A stretch of DNA of 51,813 nucleotides from Paulinella micropora (lineage: Eukaryota; Cercozoa; Imbricatea; Euglyphida), in assembly GCA_009731375.1 (NCBI GenBank), contig BJOX01000197.1, positions 765,326 through 817,138 of the forward strand, in the 5' to 3' direction. The notes below the pieces were generated by a model, which was given only the letters and a program-made list of their open reading frames with translations, searched no databases and was not told the DNA's origin. Of the stretch, positions 20,519 to 31,845 are shown in pieces; position 1 is the stretch's first letter; each line of letters opens with the position of its first letter. A program made the position numbers and the translations under genes.

Positions 20519-23508
20519 TTGTCAAGGAGGCAAGCGTGCCAAAGCACGTATTGAGTCAAGTGCCCATATTCGAGGGCAACGACCAAAGCTTTTGGCCTTG
20601 GTCAAGCAAGTTTCAGAAGCACATGCAGGGGATATCTGTCCACGTGGCAGAGATGGTATCTGTGGCATTAGCCGACCCAGCTAAAGCCAAAAGGGATTTT
20701 CCTTACGACGAAGCAAGGGCTAAGACGGCAGAAGACTTAGAAGAGCCCGACACGCCCATAAGTGATAGTGAGGAAGATGAAGAGTCAGACACCTCTCAGA
20801 GAGGAAGACAGAGACCCCAGACAAAGAAAGAAGATATCAAACAGCCAGAAGGTTGGGATAAAATGACAGCAGAACAAAAGAGAGAGTGGAAAGAGAAAGA
20901 AGCGAGGAAAAAGAAAAGACAAAGTATGAAACAACACACAAGAAGAAAGACCGCTATCCGCAAAGAGAAGAAATATTATGAAAGGATGAAAACTTTGCAG
21001 TTATGTCTGTCTGTGGCTTTTTCCAAAGACAATGTATCTAATTTCCTGCGAACACAGAAGACGAAAGGACCCATTGAAGAGTTGACGAAGAGTTGATAGT
21101 AGTAAGAGATCAATGGGGGAGCAGGTAGGTACATGTTAGAGGAAGAGTTTGAGAGAACGAGACCAAGGGCAGGTCAGAGGTATGTAGACTGGCTAAATGA
21201 ATTTCTCGCAAAGAAAATCCAGCTTGAAAGTTTACGTGGGGCGCCATTTTCCGATGAGGAAGCAAAGAGAAAGCTATTTAAGAAATTGCGCTACCATCCA
21301 GCTTTCGGGGATAAATTTCAGGTGGACCACTATGATCTCCCGGCCAGACTAAGACCAAATTTCTCGGAACTATGCGAAGCATCTAGGGAAAGATGGTTAA
21401 TGTGGGAAGAAAAAGAAAGACGTAACAATTTCCGTGAGAGAAAAACTCAAATTCGCAAAGACAACAACAAGAAATCTCGGGATGGCAAGCAGCGGCAAGA
21501 GACCAATCTCCTGATGGATAATAAAGGGAAAAGGGGAGACAATAAACCGGGACCAAAGACAGCTCCAAACTGGACGCTCAAAGTCACGTGTTTCGGATGT
21601 GATGCCAAAGGCCATACCATGAGATATTGTCCGGTGATTTCGGAAAAGTTCCGCAAAGAAGGAAAATTAAAACGGAATCAAACGGAAGACAAAGGCACGG
21701 AACAAGAAAAGAACGAACAAAAGAACAATTACAAAAACAAAAAGAAACCCTTTCATAAGAAAAAGAAAGCACTCACTTTGATAACAACCGGCAACGACAA
21801 AAACGAAGACGAACAAAGTGACTCTGATACAAACGTTGCTTTAATCCATATGGGGAACACTTATGATAAGAGCGATGATGATGAGGAAGAAAGAGAAAGA
21901 GATGACGAGCAACCAAGCTCACCTCATCACAAATCTACAAGTCCCCAAGCCCTTTTGAACGATACAAAGACTACACCTAGGGTAGGGAATAGACATAGTG
22001 AGAGTGGAGAAGGACGGGAAGTGCGGTTAGTATCGGCCACCCTACGAGGTCCCTCCTCACTACGGGAAGAAGGCAAGGAAGAGCGGTTAGTATCCGCCAC
22101 CCCACGATGTTCCCCAGTCACCCCTAACCCTAACGAAACTCCTTTGAGGCTTGAGAGTTCTTACGGAGTCACGCCTGACACAAAATGTGCCGGAATAAAC
22201 AGACGCAAAAAACCGTGTAATGTTTCCGTTGAAAAATCAAAAGGAAAAGGAATATACGCAAATCACGCGAAACGATTATCTTATGCGAGGTACTGCGGAT
22301 ATCACGCCACACAAGACCCAGATTATCCGGAGTTGGATTTGTCGGTAAGTCCCGTGTTGCGTCCCCCCAAATCTCCTTACTACCCAGACGAACGAGGTCT
22401 TAAAGCTGCGGCATTGGAAAAGTCTCATAAAATTACGCAAAGACTCGTTTTCGGGGAATTTGAAACTTTACGTGACACCAAAATTTCCACAAGTCCACAA
22501 GTCTCGCAAAATATTCCGCAACAACCACGCAAACATAATCCATTTTCTAGTCAGCGGACCGGCCAGAGCAGAGAAGGGAGAGAAGAGAGTGGAGTGGATG
22601 AGGGAGAGCAACGACTTGGGCCCACTTCTGTCAACAAGTTTGGCAACCAAATAGGTCCCACCTCACAACAACTCCAAATCTCTAGTTCTAGACCAATCAC
22701 AGCACTCCCACCAACACAGACAACAAACACGCAACCCATCAACCCTCCCGTCATAACCTTCAAAGATATAAATGAAATAGCTAAAACGTTGATGAATGAG
22801 TGCGTGAGGGGAATGAATGGAGAAGTGATGCGTGTCGTGAGTGGCGAGCTAGAGAGAGATGACTTTTTGACTGACATAGTAAGAGCAATAGAAGGAGTGT
22901 ACTTGGAGAGAGCAGTCAGACAGAGTCCCATCACTACACCTCCACAACTCACAGAAGAGGGACAAGGTGAGGGTAGAGGAGTCTCTGAGGGTGAACTAGA
23001 AACAGAGACAGAGACAGAAGGAGAGACAGAGCATGTACTGATACATGTGAGAAAAAGAGTGATGAAAAAGAGAGACATGACAGTACAGGATAGTGGAGCA
23101 AGCACAGACATATCATGCAGAGAAGACAGATTGACGGATGTCGATGAGATAGACCCGGTAGAACTACTGACAGGTAATGGAGAAAGGGAGTTGAGTAAGT
23201 CAGGAAGAGCTAGGCTGACTGTGATAGATGGGAAAGGAAGGCCTAGAGCAGTAGAAAAGAAGATGTTACTCGACACTACCTTACCAGTTAGCATAGTCTC
23301 TACAGGACAGATGGACCACAGACACAACAGATCAGTCATCCACCAAAACGGACAGTTAGTAATACTCAAACACCCCATCCACATTAACGAGAGTGACATA
23401 TTAGTAAGGGGAAGATTAACTAAGAGTATGATATATAGATGGGATGACGAATATGATGAACCATTGAAAGTCAACGAAAGATATGATCCTTTCGCAACAA
23501 GGGGGTAG
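20512..23508 (+). pseudogene. copia gag-protease, copy 1 (interrupted)
   Basis: Starts MSLVKEASVPKHV. It has an acidic Ser/Glu stretch, a basic helix, a CX2CX4HX4C zinc knuckle (CFGCDAKGHTMRYC, near 21592-21640), a long disordered Pro/Ser/Thr part, and an aspartic protease site VQDSGASTD near the end. Relative to copy 2 it carries an 11-bp insertion near 21086-21096 and an 11-bp deletion near 21118. Together these keep the frame but create TGA TAG at 21094-21099. It ends RYDPFATRG then TAG at 23506-23508. Apart from the double lesion it is nearly identical to copy 2. Confidence 0.9.
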
Positions 23509-26500
23509 AAGGGGAGGGAAGCCCCACAAATGAGAACAAAAACGAGACAAGTAAGCATGAAGTAAATAAGAGAGAGAAAGAATTACACGTAGATATAGTA
23601 TTATATGAAGCTTACCCCAGAAAGTCAGACAAACCTAGAAAGATAGGAATCAAGCTTTTTCACTATGCCTGTGGGCATTATGGGTTAACAAAGATGCGCC
23701 TATTGGCAAAAATTTTGAACATTAAGTTAGTTGGTGACGAGAGCGATGTGAGATTTTGCGAATCTTGCATGATAGGAAAGTCTAAACGTTTGCCACGTTT
23801 TGCAGTTAATACAATAGAAAGAGCCCAAAAGCCAGGTATAATTCTACACATAGACACATCAGGACCGTGGGCAACTAGATCAATAGGTGGTAAACGGTAT
23901 AAATTTTCGGTCACCGACGACTACTCACTGTTCATTCTTGACTTTTATTTAGCCCATAAGAATGAGTTTGTAGATTGCTTAAAACAAGCTGTAGCCTTTT
24001 ATGAGAGACAGACAGGAAACAAAGTAAAGGAAATTCGCGCAGATCAAGAATTCCATATTCCGGAGGAAGTCATTAAGTGGTGGAAAAATATTCGCTTTAT
24101 TTGGAAAACCTCCGCGACAAACGATAAAGACGGGAATCCTATTGCGGAAAAAGTGAATGATATTACGGCGGGGCCTGCACGAGCAATGAGATATCACGCT
24201 AAATTACCGCCGCAATTCTGGGCAGAATTAGAACACGCAGCAACAACCATTCACAACATACTACCGGCAATTCACGGGGAACGCAAAGGAATTTCGCCTT
24301 ATGAGCAGCTGTTAGGTAGAAAACCAACACTCTTTCATTTAAAACCAATAGGATGTATGGGTGTGTTACATATACCTAAGACTAAAGTGCGGAAGGGAGA
24401 GTACAGAGGGAAAAAGGTGATGCTAGTAGGATATGATCTATTTCGGGAACTATACCGCGTATGGGATGGTAAGAAGATAATTTCCGGAGTGAGAGATGTG
24501 AGATTTAATATTCACAAAATCGGTAAACAAGCTCATCCTCCTAAACTAGTGTCGTGGGATAATGATGACTCTGAGGGGGAGAATGAGAATGAGAGCGAGC
24601 AACCACACACATCTCCACAAGCGTCACCACCCCAATCACCACCCCAATCACCACCTCAATCACCTAAGTCACCGCACAACGTCAACAACGACCACCCAAC
24701 AACACACTTTGATGAAGTTGAGGGGGAGACAGAGAATGTTGATATCGATGCGAATGAGAATGAGCATGAAAATGAGCATGTGGAGAAGAATACATTGGAT
24801 CACAAACATACACGCCTACACACAAGTCCAGAGCCACATTATCCACAACAATTACCCCCAGAGCACAAGATCAAGCCACAAGAGCATACAAATGAACAAG
24901 ATCCAACAGATCCACTAAAAATACATGAAAGAAGAGCATACGAAGAAAAATCACCACCATCTAAGGGATTAACGTGGGAGCAGAGTCAGAGAGTAACGGA
25001 GAGTAACATAATCCCCGGTAAAAGGCAGCGCAAGGCAGTAGAGAGATTTACCCCTAGCAATGAGCCCAAGAGAGAAAAGAGAGAGGCTCAAGAGCTAATA
25101 GGTAAGGTAGTAAGAGTGCCCGCGCGTGCATGGGGAGATGGATGGGCGAAGAAAAAGTACGGTGAGGGATGGGAGAGCATAGTACGAGTAGGGGTAGTCA
25201 GCAGAGTGAGTGACCCCAGAGATAGACTCGTAGTAAGAGACAGACCTCAGCCCACCCACATAGTTAAGTTTGAGGACGAAGAAGAACGGATGTTGAATTC
25301 GGAAATCCTCAAATACTCCGTGAAAGATCCCGAATACCCGTTACAAAGTCCCGCTAATATGTTTTTATGCGATGACCGTATGGTGGCAGATGAGATTCGT
25401 GATTTTTATTTGTATGTAGATATCAGAGTACCCAAAGATGTCATAGAGGAAGGTTTGACAGCTAAAGATGTTTTAGAGGGTATGAAAACAGAGCTAAAAG
25501 CTCTTCAATCCTTTAACACATACACATGGGTACCCCATAAGGAGGCAAGCAAGGCAGGAGTTAGTAAGATAGTTAGATTGACATGGGTTCACAAAGTAAA
25601 GTTAGATGAGAACGGGAAAAAGTTCATAAAGTCTCGTTTAGCTTTACGGGGAGATATGTTAGAACCCGGTGTTAGCTATAACCCAGATCAGCTCTTTGTT
25701 CCTTGCGCCGCGCACCATTCACTTTTATTTCTCGCCAAACTAGCTGCCTGGCACAAACACAAACTATACGGCATAGATTTTAAAAATGCATACCTAAATG
25801 CTCGTATGAATGACCCTGTTTATGCATATGCGCCAGAGAGTGTAGACAGAGAAGGGCATGAGGGGATGATATGGCGTATAGATGGTGCTTTATATGGTGC
25901 ACCACAGGCAGGAAGAAGATGGTATGAGATATTAGCACCCAAGTTAGAGGAGCTAGGTTTTAGGTTGCTAGATTCAGACTTATGTATGTTTGTAGAAAAT
26001 GATAAAGCTTTGAGAGAGGCGATAGTAGGGATATTTCATGTTGATGACTTGTTGTTCACCGCACCAAACAAACAAGCATATGAGCGTTTTGCGTCCGCAT
26101 TAGAAAAACATTTCCCGCTCAAAAGACTCGGTATTGCCCGTGAATTCAAAGGAATAGAGATAGAGCAATCGAACGGGAAAATAATTTTGCATCAGCGAAA
26201 ATATCAGCAGCAGATACTAAAAGAGGTAGGCTACGATTCTGCTAAACCCGTTAGTACTCCAGCGCAAGAACATTTCACGGAACCGATGTCGGAATCAGCT
26301 AGCTTGCGAAAATTTTCAATTCCTAGTCTAGTTGGTCGTTTGCTATTTCTCGCAAAGATGACAAGACCCGATATAGAACAAGCACTAAATTCGGCAAGTG
26401 TCATGCAAACTATCGATAAGGGAATAACTTATGCGATGTTAGGCAGAATCTTTCGTTATTTAGTTAACTCTTATCGAGGTTTAGCTTACCATGAGCCTAA

Positions 26501-26999
26501 GTCAGAGCAAGAAGGGCAAACCTATCCAAAACTTTCCATGTGGCCCGACGCGGCTCACAAAGTTTGTAAGAAAACAGGGAAGTCCCGCACTGGATTCGTG
26601 ATCCTATGGGGCAGCGATCCAGTTGCATGGTTATCAAAGCGACAGAGTCGCATCGCCCTGAGTTCCAATGATGCTGAAATATTTGCAGCAACTGAGTGCA
26701 TTAGAGAGGGACTTGCACTAAAACACATTACACAAGAACTAAACATAGCCCAAAAGAGCCCGATAGAATTATTCGAGGATAACTCTCAAACAGTCTTAGC
26801 GGCAGAGAGGGGTATGTCAGGTAATAGAACTAAACACTTACCTTTAGAATTACACTTTATGCACCACCTACAGAGAGACGGTGAGATTAAGTTTGTAAAA
26901 GTAGGTACGAAGAAGCAGATAGGTGATGTAATGACAAAATATTTACCGAAAGAACAATTCGAGTATTTACTTAACAAATTTACGGTAAAGCTCAAGTAA
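23487..26999 (+). CDS. copia pol (integrase, reverse transcriptase, RNase H), copy 1
   Basis: Open from 23487 in the -1 frame relative to gag-protease, overlapping it by 22 nt; the first ATG is at 23694. Counting from that ATG: the zinc-binding integrase N-terminus (FHYACGHYG just upstream, CESC at 22-25); the integrase core with Asp54 (HIDTSGP), Asp117 (RADQEF) and Glu152 (IAEKVN), exact D-D-35-E spacing; a Pro/Ser/Glu/His-rich linker (310-430); an SH3-like segment rich in Trp and Gly (470-540); the RT with YGIDFKNAYLN (Asp695) and FHVDDLLF (Asp784, Asp785; His in place of the usual Tyr of YVDD); RNase H with WPDAAH (Asp952), SNDAE (Glu995) and FEDNSQT (Asp1029). No internal stop, so it may be functional. 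Confidence 0.93.
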   Translation, partial: SFRNKGVEGEGSPTNENKNETSKHEVNKREKELHVDIVLYEAYPRKSDKPRKIGIKLFHYACGHYGLTKMRLLAKILNIKLVGDESDVRFCESCMIGKSKRLPRFAVNTIERAQKPGIILHIDTSGPWATRSIGGKRYKFSVTDDYSLFILDFYLAHKNEFVDCLKQAVAFYERQTGNKVKEIRADQEFHIPEEVIKWWKNIRFIWKTSATNDKDGNPIAEKVNDITAGPARAMRYHAKLPPQFWAELEHAATTIHNILPAIHGERKGISPYEQLLGRKPTLFHLKPIGCMGVLHIPKTKVRKGEYRGKKVMLVGYDLFRELYRVWDGKKIISGVRDVRFNIHKIGKQAHPPKLVSWDNDDSEGENENESEQPHTSPQASPPQSPPQSPPQSPKSPHNVNNDHPTTHFDEVEGETENVDIDANENEHENEHVEKNTLDHKHTRLHTSPEPHYPQQLPPEHKIKPQEHTNEQDPTDPLKIHERRAYEEKSPPSKGLTWEQSQRVTESNIIPGKRQRKAVERFTPSNEPKREKREAQELIGKVVRVPARAWGDGWAKKKYGEGWESIVRVGVVSRVSDPRDRLVVRDRPQPTHIVKFEDEEERMLNSEILKYSVKDPEYPLQSPANMFLCDDRMVADEIRDFYLYVDIRVPKDVIEEGLTAKDVLEGMKTELKALQSFNTYTWVPHKEASKAGVSKIVRLTWVHKVKLDENGKKFIKSRLALRGDMLEPGVSYNPDQLFVPCAAHHSLLFLAKLAAWHKHKLYGIDFKNAYLNARMNDPVYAYAPESVDREGHEGMIWRIDGALYGAPQAGRRWYEILAPKLEELGFRLLDSDLCMFVENDKALREAIVGIFHVDDLLFTAPNKQAYERFASALEKHFPLKRLGIAREFKGIEIEQSNGKIILHQRKYQQQILKEVGYDSAKPVSTPAQEHFTEPMSESASLRKFSIPSLVGRLLFLAKMTRPDIEQALNSASVMQTIDKGITYAMLGRIFRYLVNSYRGLAYHEPKSEQEGQTYPKLSMWPDAAHKVCKKTGKSRTGFVILWGSDPVAWLSKRQSRIALSSNDAEIFAATECIREGLALKHITQELNIAQKSPIELFEDNSQTVLAAERGMSGNRTKHLPLELHFMHHLQRDGEIKFVKVGTKKQIGDVMTKYLPKEQFEYLLNKFTVKLK

Positions 27000-27446
27000 T
27001 TTCGGGATTTGCGTGTCCACTCACCTATATTTGCTTTGAGTGTTTTGTGCAGTTTGTTGCTTGTTGCAGCAGCTTTGTTTTGCGCAGGGGTCAAGAGCCG
27101 TCGAGCCGAGGCTGGGTAGCCGACTGCCACGCGAGGCCGGCAGCCGCGAGGCTTTCCCTGGCTAACTTAGCAATTTAAATTCTTTCTATCATTCTTTCTG
27201 TCCTAGAATAGGAAATCTAAATTTTTTTTTTTTTTGCTACCCTCTACGGGAAGCGCTTGCAAATTTTTGAACACATACATACTTCATACATGTTACTGCA
27301 TGACTACACATATATACATACATAGAGGATGTGATGTAAATGGGAGTTGATATTTAACCTTCGGGTAACCCATAACTGATCCTCAACACTATTTTTTCAT
27401 ATTTACACACTAATATAGCCTATGACTTGCGACTAAGGGGGAGCGT
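27000..27446 (+). other. copia 3' untranslated region with polypurine tract
   Basis: No coding signal. It ends in AAGGGGGAGCG (27435-27445) directly before the LTR at 27447, the expected place for the plus-strand primer. The corresponding region of the older copy lies at 5555-5999 on the minus strand. Confidence 0.75.
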
Positions 27447-27746
27447 TGTAATGTACTATTAATACCCGTTACTCCACCTAGTCAATTTACCGGTAATTTG
27501 GATAGTCTTAGTCATAGGCAAGTTCATAGGCCGGACAGTTATTAATACCTTTATTACTGACAAGGACACTTTCTAGAGTATTCGCGAATCATAGTCTGGA
27601 ATGCCTAGAATCAAATGAGTATTACCATTCTGTTAAGGTCACCACATTTTGTGTGACCCAAAGTCATTAAAAGTCTTTTCTTCGGTTATTCTTTACCCTT
27701 AGCGGGGTAGCTTCCCTAAACTCTGCGTTTGAGTGATAGATTACTT
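27447..27746 (+). repeat. copia LTR shared by copy 1 (3') and copy 2 (5')
   Basis: Same 300 bp as 20207-20506. It is preceded by the copy 1 polypurine tract and followed directly by another primer site and gag start (ATG 27752). The two elements therefore form an LTR-internal-LTR-internal tandem with a constant offset of 7240 bp. Confidence 0.9.
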
Positions 27747-27751
27747 TGGTT

Positions 27752-30748
27752 ATGAGCCTTGTCAAGGAGGCAAGCGTGCCAAAGCACGTATTGAGTCAAG
27801 TGCCCATATTCGAGGGCAACGACCAAAGCTTTTGGCCTTGGTCAAGCAAGTTTCAGAAGCACATGCAGGGGATATCTGTCCACGTGGCAGAGATGGTATC
27901 TGTGGCATTAGCCGACCCAGCTAAAGCCAAAAGGGATTTTCCTTACGACGAAGCAAGGGCTAAGACGGCAGAAGACTTAGAAGAGCCCGACACGCCCATA
28001 AGTGATAGTGAGGAAGATGAAGAGTCAGACACCTCTCAGAGAGGAAGACAGAGACCCCAGACAAAGAAAGAAGATATCAAACAGCCAGAAGGTTGGGATA
28101 AAATGACAGCAGAACAAAAGAGAGAGTGGAAAGAGAAAGAAGCAAGGAAAAAGAAAAGACAAAGTATGAAACAACACACAAGAAGAAAGACAGCTATCCG
28201 CAAAGAGAAGAAATATTATGAAAGGATGAAAACTTTGCAGTTATGTCTGTCTGTGGCTTTTTCCAAAGACAATGTATCTAATTTCCTGCGAACACAGAAG
28301 ACGAAAGGACCCATTGAAGAGTTGATAGTAGTAAGAGATCAATGGGGAGGCATTTCCGGAGCAGGTAGGTACATGTTAGAGGAAGAGTTTGAGAGAACGA
28401 GACCAAGGGCAGGTCAGAGGTATGTAGACTGGCTAAATGAATTTCTCGCAAAGAAAATCCAGCTTGAAAGTTTACGTGGGGCGCCATTTTCCGATGAGGA
28501 AGCAAAGAGAAAGCTATTTAAGAAATTGCGCTACCATCCAGCTTTCGGGGATAAATTTCAGGTGGACCACTATGATCTCCCGGCCAGACTAAGACCAAAT
28601 TTCTCGGAACTATGCGAAGCATCTAGGGAAAGATGGTTAATGTGGGAAGAAAAAGAAAGACGTAACAATTTCCGTGAGAGAAAAACTCAAATTCGCAAAG
28701 ACAACAACAAGAAATCTCGGGATGGCAAGCAGCGGCAAGAGACCAATCTCCTGATGGATAATAAAGGGAAAAGGGGAGACAATAAACCGGGACCAAAGAC
28801 AGCTCCAAACTGGACGCTCAAAGTCACGTGTTTCGGATGTGATGCCAAAGGCCATACCATGAGATATTGTCCGGTGATTTCGGAAAAGTTCCGCAAAGAA
28901 GGAAAATTAAAACGGAATCAAACGGAAGACAAAGGCACGGAACAAGAAAAGAACGAACAAAAGAACAATTACAAAAACAAAAAGAAACCCTTTCATAAGA
29001 AAAAGAAAGCACTCACTTTGATAACAACCGGCAACGACAAAAACGAAGACGAACAAAGTGACTCTGATACAAACGTTGCTTTAATCCATATGGGGAACAC
29101 TTATGATAAGAGCGATGATGATGAGGAAGAAAGAGAAAGAGATGACGAGCAACCAAGCTCACCTCATCACAAATCTACAAGTCCCCAAGCCCTTTTGAAC
29201 GATACAAAGACTACACCTAGGGTAGGGAATAGACATAGTGAGAGTGGAGAAGGACGGGAAGTGCGGTTAGTATCGGCCACCCTACGAGGTCCCTCCTCAC
29301 TACGGGGAGAAGGCAAGGAAGAGCGGTTAGTATCCGCCACCCCACGATGTTCCCCAGTCACCCCTAACCCTAACGAAACTCCTTTGAGGCTTGAGAGTTC
29401 TTACGGAGTCACGCCTGACACAAAATGTGCCGGAATAAACAGACGCAAAAAACCGTGTAATGTTTCCGTTGAAAAATCAAAAGGAAAAGGAATATACGCA
29501 AATCACGCGAAACGATTATCTTATGCGAGGTACTGCGGATATCACGCCACACAAGACCCAGATTATCCGGAGTTGGATTTGTCGGTAAGTCCCGTGTTGC
29601 GTCCCCCCAAATCTCCTTACTACCCAGACGAACGAGGTCTTAAAGCTGCGGCATTGGAAAAGTCTCATAAAATTACGCAAAGACTCGTTTTCGGGGAATT
29701 TGAAACTTTACGTGACACCAAAATTTCCACAAGTCCACAAGTCTCGCAAAATATTCCGCAACAACCACGCAAACATAATCCATTTTCTAGTCAGCGGACC
29801 GGCCAGAGCAGAGAAGGGAGAGAAGAGAGTGGAGTGGATGAGGGAGAGCAACGACTTGGGCCCACTTCTGTCAACAAGTTTGGCAACCAAATAGGTCCCA
29901 CCTCACAACAACTCCAAATCTCTAGTTCTAGACCAATCACAGCACTCCCACCAACACAGACAACAAACACGCAACCCATCAACCCTCCCGTCATAACCTT
30001 CAAAGATATAAATGAAATAGCTAAAACGTTGATGAATGAGTGCGTGAGGGGAATGAATGGAGAAGTGATGCGTGTCGTGAGTGGCGAGCTAGAGAGAGAT
30101 GACTTTTTGACTGACATAGTAAGAGCAATAGAAGGAGTGTACTTGGAGAGAGCAGTCAGACAGAGTCCCATCACTACACCTCCACAACTCACAGAAGAGG
30201 GACAAGGTGAGGGTAGAGGAGTCTCTGAGGGTGAACTAGAAACAGAGACAGAGACAGAAGGAGAGACAGAGCATGTACTGATACATGTGAGAAAAAGAGT
30301 GATGAAAAAGAGAGACATGACAGTACAGGATAGTGGAGCAAGCACAGACATATCATGCAGAGAAGACAGATTGACGGATGTCGATGAGATAGACCCGGTA
30401 GAACTACTGACAGGTAATGGAGAAAGGGAGTTGAGTAAGTCAGGAAGAGCTAGGCTGACTGTGATAGATGGGAAAGGAAGGCCTAGAGCAGTAGAAAAGA
30501 AGATGTTACTCGACACTACCTTACCAGTTAGCATAGTCTCTACAGGACAGATGGACCACAGACACAACAGATCAGTCATCCACCAAAACGGACAGTTAGT
30601 AATACTCAAACACCCCATCCACATTAACGAGAGTGACATATTAGTAAGGGGAAGATTAACTAAGAGTATGATATATAGATGGGATGACGAATATGATGAA
30701 CCATTGAAAGTCAACGAAAGATATGATCCTTTCGCAACAAGGGGGTAG
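27752..30748 (+). CDS. copia gag-protease, copy 2 (intact frame)
   Basis: An uninterrupted frame of 998 codons from the ATG at 27752. Zinc knuckle (CX2CX4HX4C) at about residues 361-374; protease active site DSGA at about residue 860. The region between is low-complexity and charged. It ends with RG then TAG right after a run of five G, as in copies 1 and 3. This copy shows the original form of the stretch damaged in copy 1 (IEELIVVRDQWGGISGAGR). Gag forms the particle, and the protease separates the products. Confidence 0.92.
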   Translation: MSLVKEASVPKHVLSQVPIFEGNDQSFWPWSSKFQKHMQGISVHVAEMVSVALADPAKAKRDFPYDEARAKTAEDLEEPDTPISDSEEDEESDTSQRGRQRPQTKKEDIKQPEGWDKMTAEQKREWKEKEARKKKRQSMKQHTRRKTAIRKEKKYYERMKTLQLCLSVAFSKDNVSNFLRTQKTKGPIEELIVVRDQWGGISGAGRYMLEEEFERTRPRAGQRYVDWLNEFLAKKIQLESLRGAPFSDEEAKRKLFKKLRYHPAFGDKFQVDHYDLPARLRPNFSELCEASRERWLMWEEKERRNNFRERKTQIRKDNNKKSRDGKQRQETNLLMDNKGKRGDNKPGPKTAPNWTLKVTCFGCDAKGHTMRYCPVISEKFRKEGKLKRNQTEDKGTEQEKNEQKNNYKNKKKPFHKKKKALTLITTGNDKNEDEQSDSDTNVALIHMGNTYDKSDDDEEERERDDEQPSSPHHKSTSPQALLNDTKTTPRVGNRHSESGEGREVRLVSATLRGPSSLRGEGKEERLVSATPRCSPVTPNPNETPLRLESSYGVTPDTKCAGINRRKKPCNVSVEKSKGKGIYANHAKRLSYARYCGYHATQDPDYPELDLSVSPVLRPPKSPYYPDERGLKAAALEKSHKITQRLVFGEFETLRDTKISTSPQVSQNIPQQPRKHNPFSSQRTGQSREGREESGVDEGEQRLGPTSVNKFGNQIGPTSQQLQISSSRPITALPPTQTTNTQPINPPVITFKDINEIAKTLMNECVRGMNGEVMRVVSGELERDDFLTDIVRAIEGVYLERAVRQSPITTPPQLTEEGQGEGRGVSEGELETETETEGETEHVLIHVRKRVMKKRDMTVQDSGASTDISCREDRLTDVDEIDPVELLTGNGERELSKSGRARLTVIDGKGRPRAVEKKMLLDTTLPVSIVSTGQMDHRHNRSVIHQNGQLVILKHPIHINESDILVRGRLTKSMIYRWDDEYDEPLKVNERYDPFATRG

Positions 30749-31835
30749 AAGGGGAGGGAAGCCCCACAAATGAGAACAAAAACGAGACAAGTAAGCATGA
30801 AGTAAATAAGAGAGAGAAAGAATTACACGTAGATATAGTATTATATGAAGCTTACCCCAGAAAGTCAGACAAACCTAGAAAGATAGGAATCAAGCTTTTT
30901 CACTATGCCTGTGGGCATTATGGGTTAACAAAGATGCGCCTATTGGCAAAAATTTTGAACATTAAGTTAGTTGGTGACGAGAGCGATGTGAGATTTTGCG
31001 AATCTTGCATGATAGGAAAGTCTAAACGTTTGCCACGTTTTGCAGTTAATACAATAGAAAGAGCCCAAAAGCCAGGTATAATTCTACACATAGACACATC
31101 AGGACCGTGGGCAACTAGATCAATAGGTGGTAAACGGTATAAATTTTCGGTCACCGACGACTACTCACTGTTCATTCTTGACTTTTATTTAGCCCATAAG
31201 AATGAGTTTGTAGATTGCTTAAAACAAGCTGTAGCCTTTTATGAGAGACAGACAGGAAACAAAGTAAAGGAAATTCGCGCAGATCAAGAATTCCATATTC
31301 CGGAGGAAGTCATTAAGTGGTGGAAAAATATTCGCTTTATTTGGAAAACCTCCGCGACAAACGATAAAGACGGGAATCCTATTGCGGAAAAAGTGAATGA
31401 TATTACGGCGGGCCCTGCACGAGCAATGAGATATCACGCTAAATTACCGCCGCAATTCTGGGCAGAATTAGAACACGCAGCAACAACCATTCACAACATA
31501 CTACCGGCAATTCACGGGGAACGCAAAGGAATTTCGCCTTATGAGCAGCTGTTAGGTAGAAAACCAATACTCTTTCATTTAAAACCAATAGGATGCATGG
31601 GTGTGTTACATATACCTAAGACTAAAGTGCGGAAGGGAGAGTACAGAGGGAAAAAGGTGATGCTAGTAGGATATGATCTATTTCGGGAACTATACCGCGT
31701 ATGGGATGGTAAGAAGATAATTTCCGGAGTGAGAGATGTGAGATTTAATATTCACAAAATCGGTAAACAAGCTCATCCTCCTAAACTAGTGTCGTGGGAT
31801 AATGATGACTCTGAGGGGGAGAATGAGAATGAGAG
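30727..31835 (+). pseudogene. copia pol, copy 2, cut by assembly gap
   Basis: Same -1 frame arrangement as copy 1. Covers the zinc-binding domain and the whole integrase core (same D, D, E residues), then ends in the linker at the 10-N gap 31836-31845. RT and RNase H are absent after the gap. A few substitutions from copy 1, for example Ile for Thr in GRKPTLFH. Truncation may be an assembly effect rather than biological. Confidence 0.85.
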
Positions 31836-31845
31836 NNNNNNNNNN

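Noticed and set aside
22551-23558. 335-codon antisense frame in copia gag (also 29791-30798)
   Set aside because: Shadow of the gag-protease frame. It is present in both copies only because the copies are near-identical.
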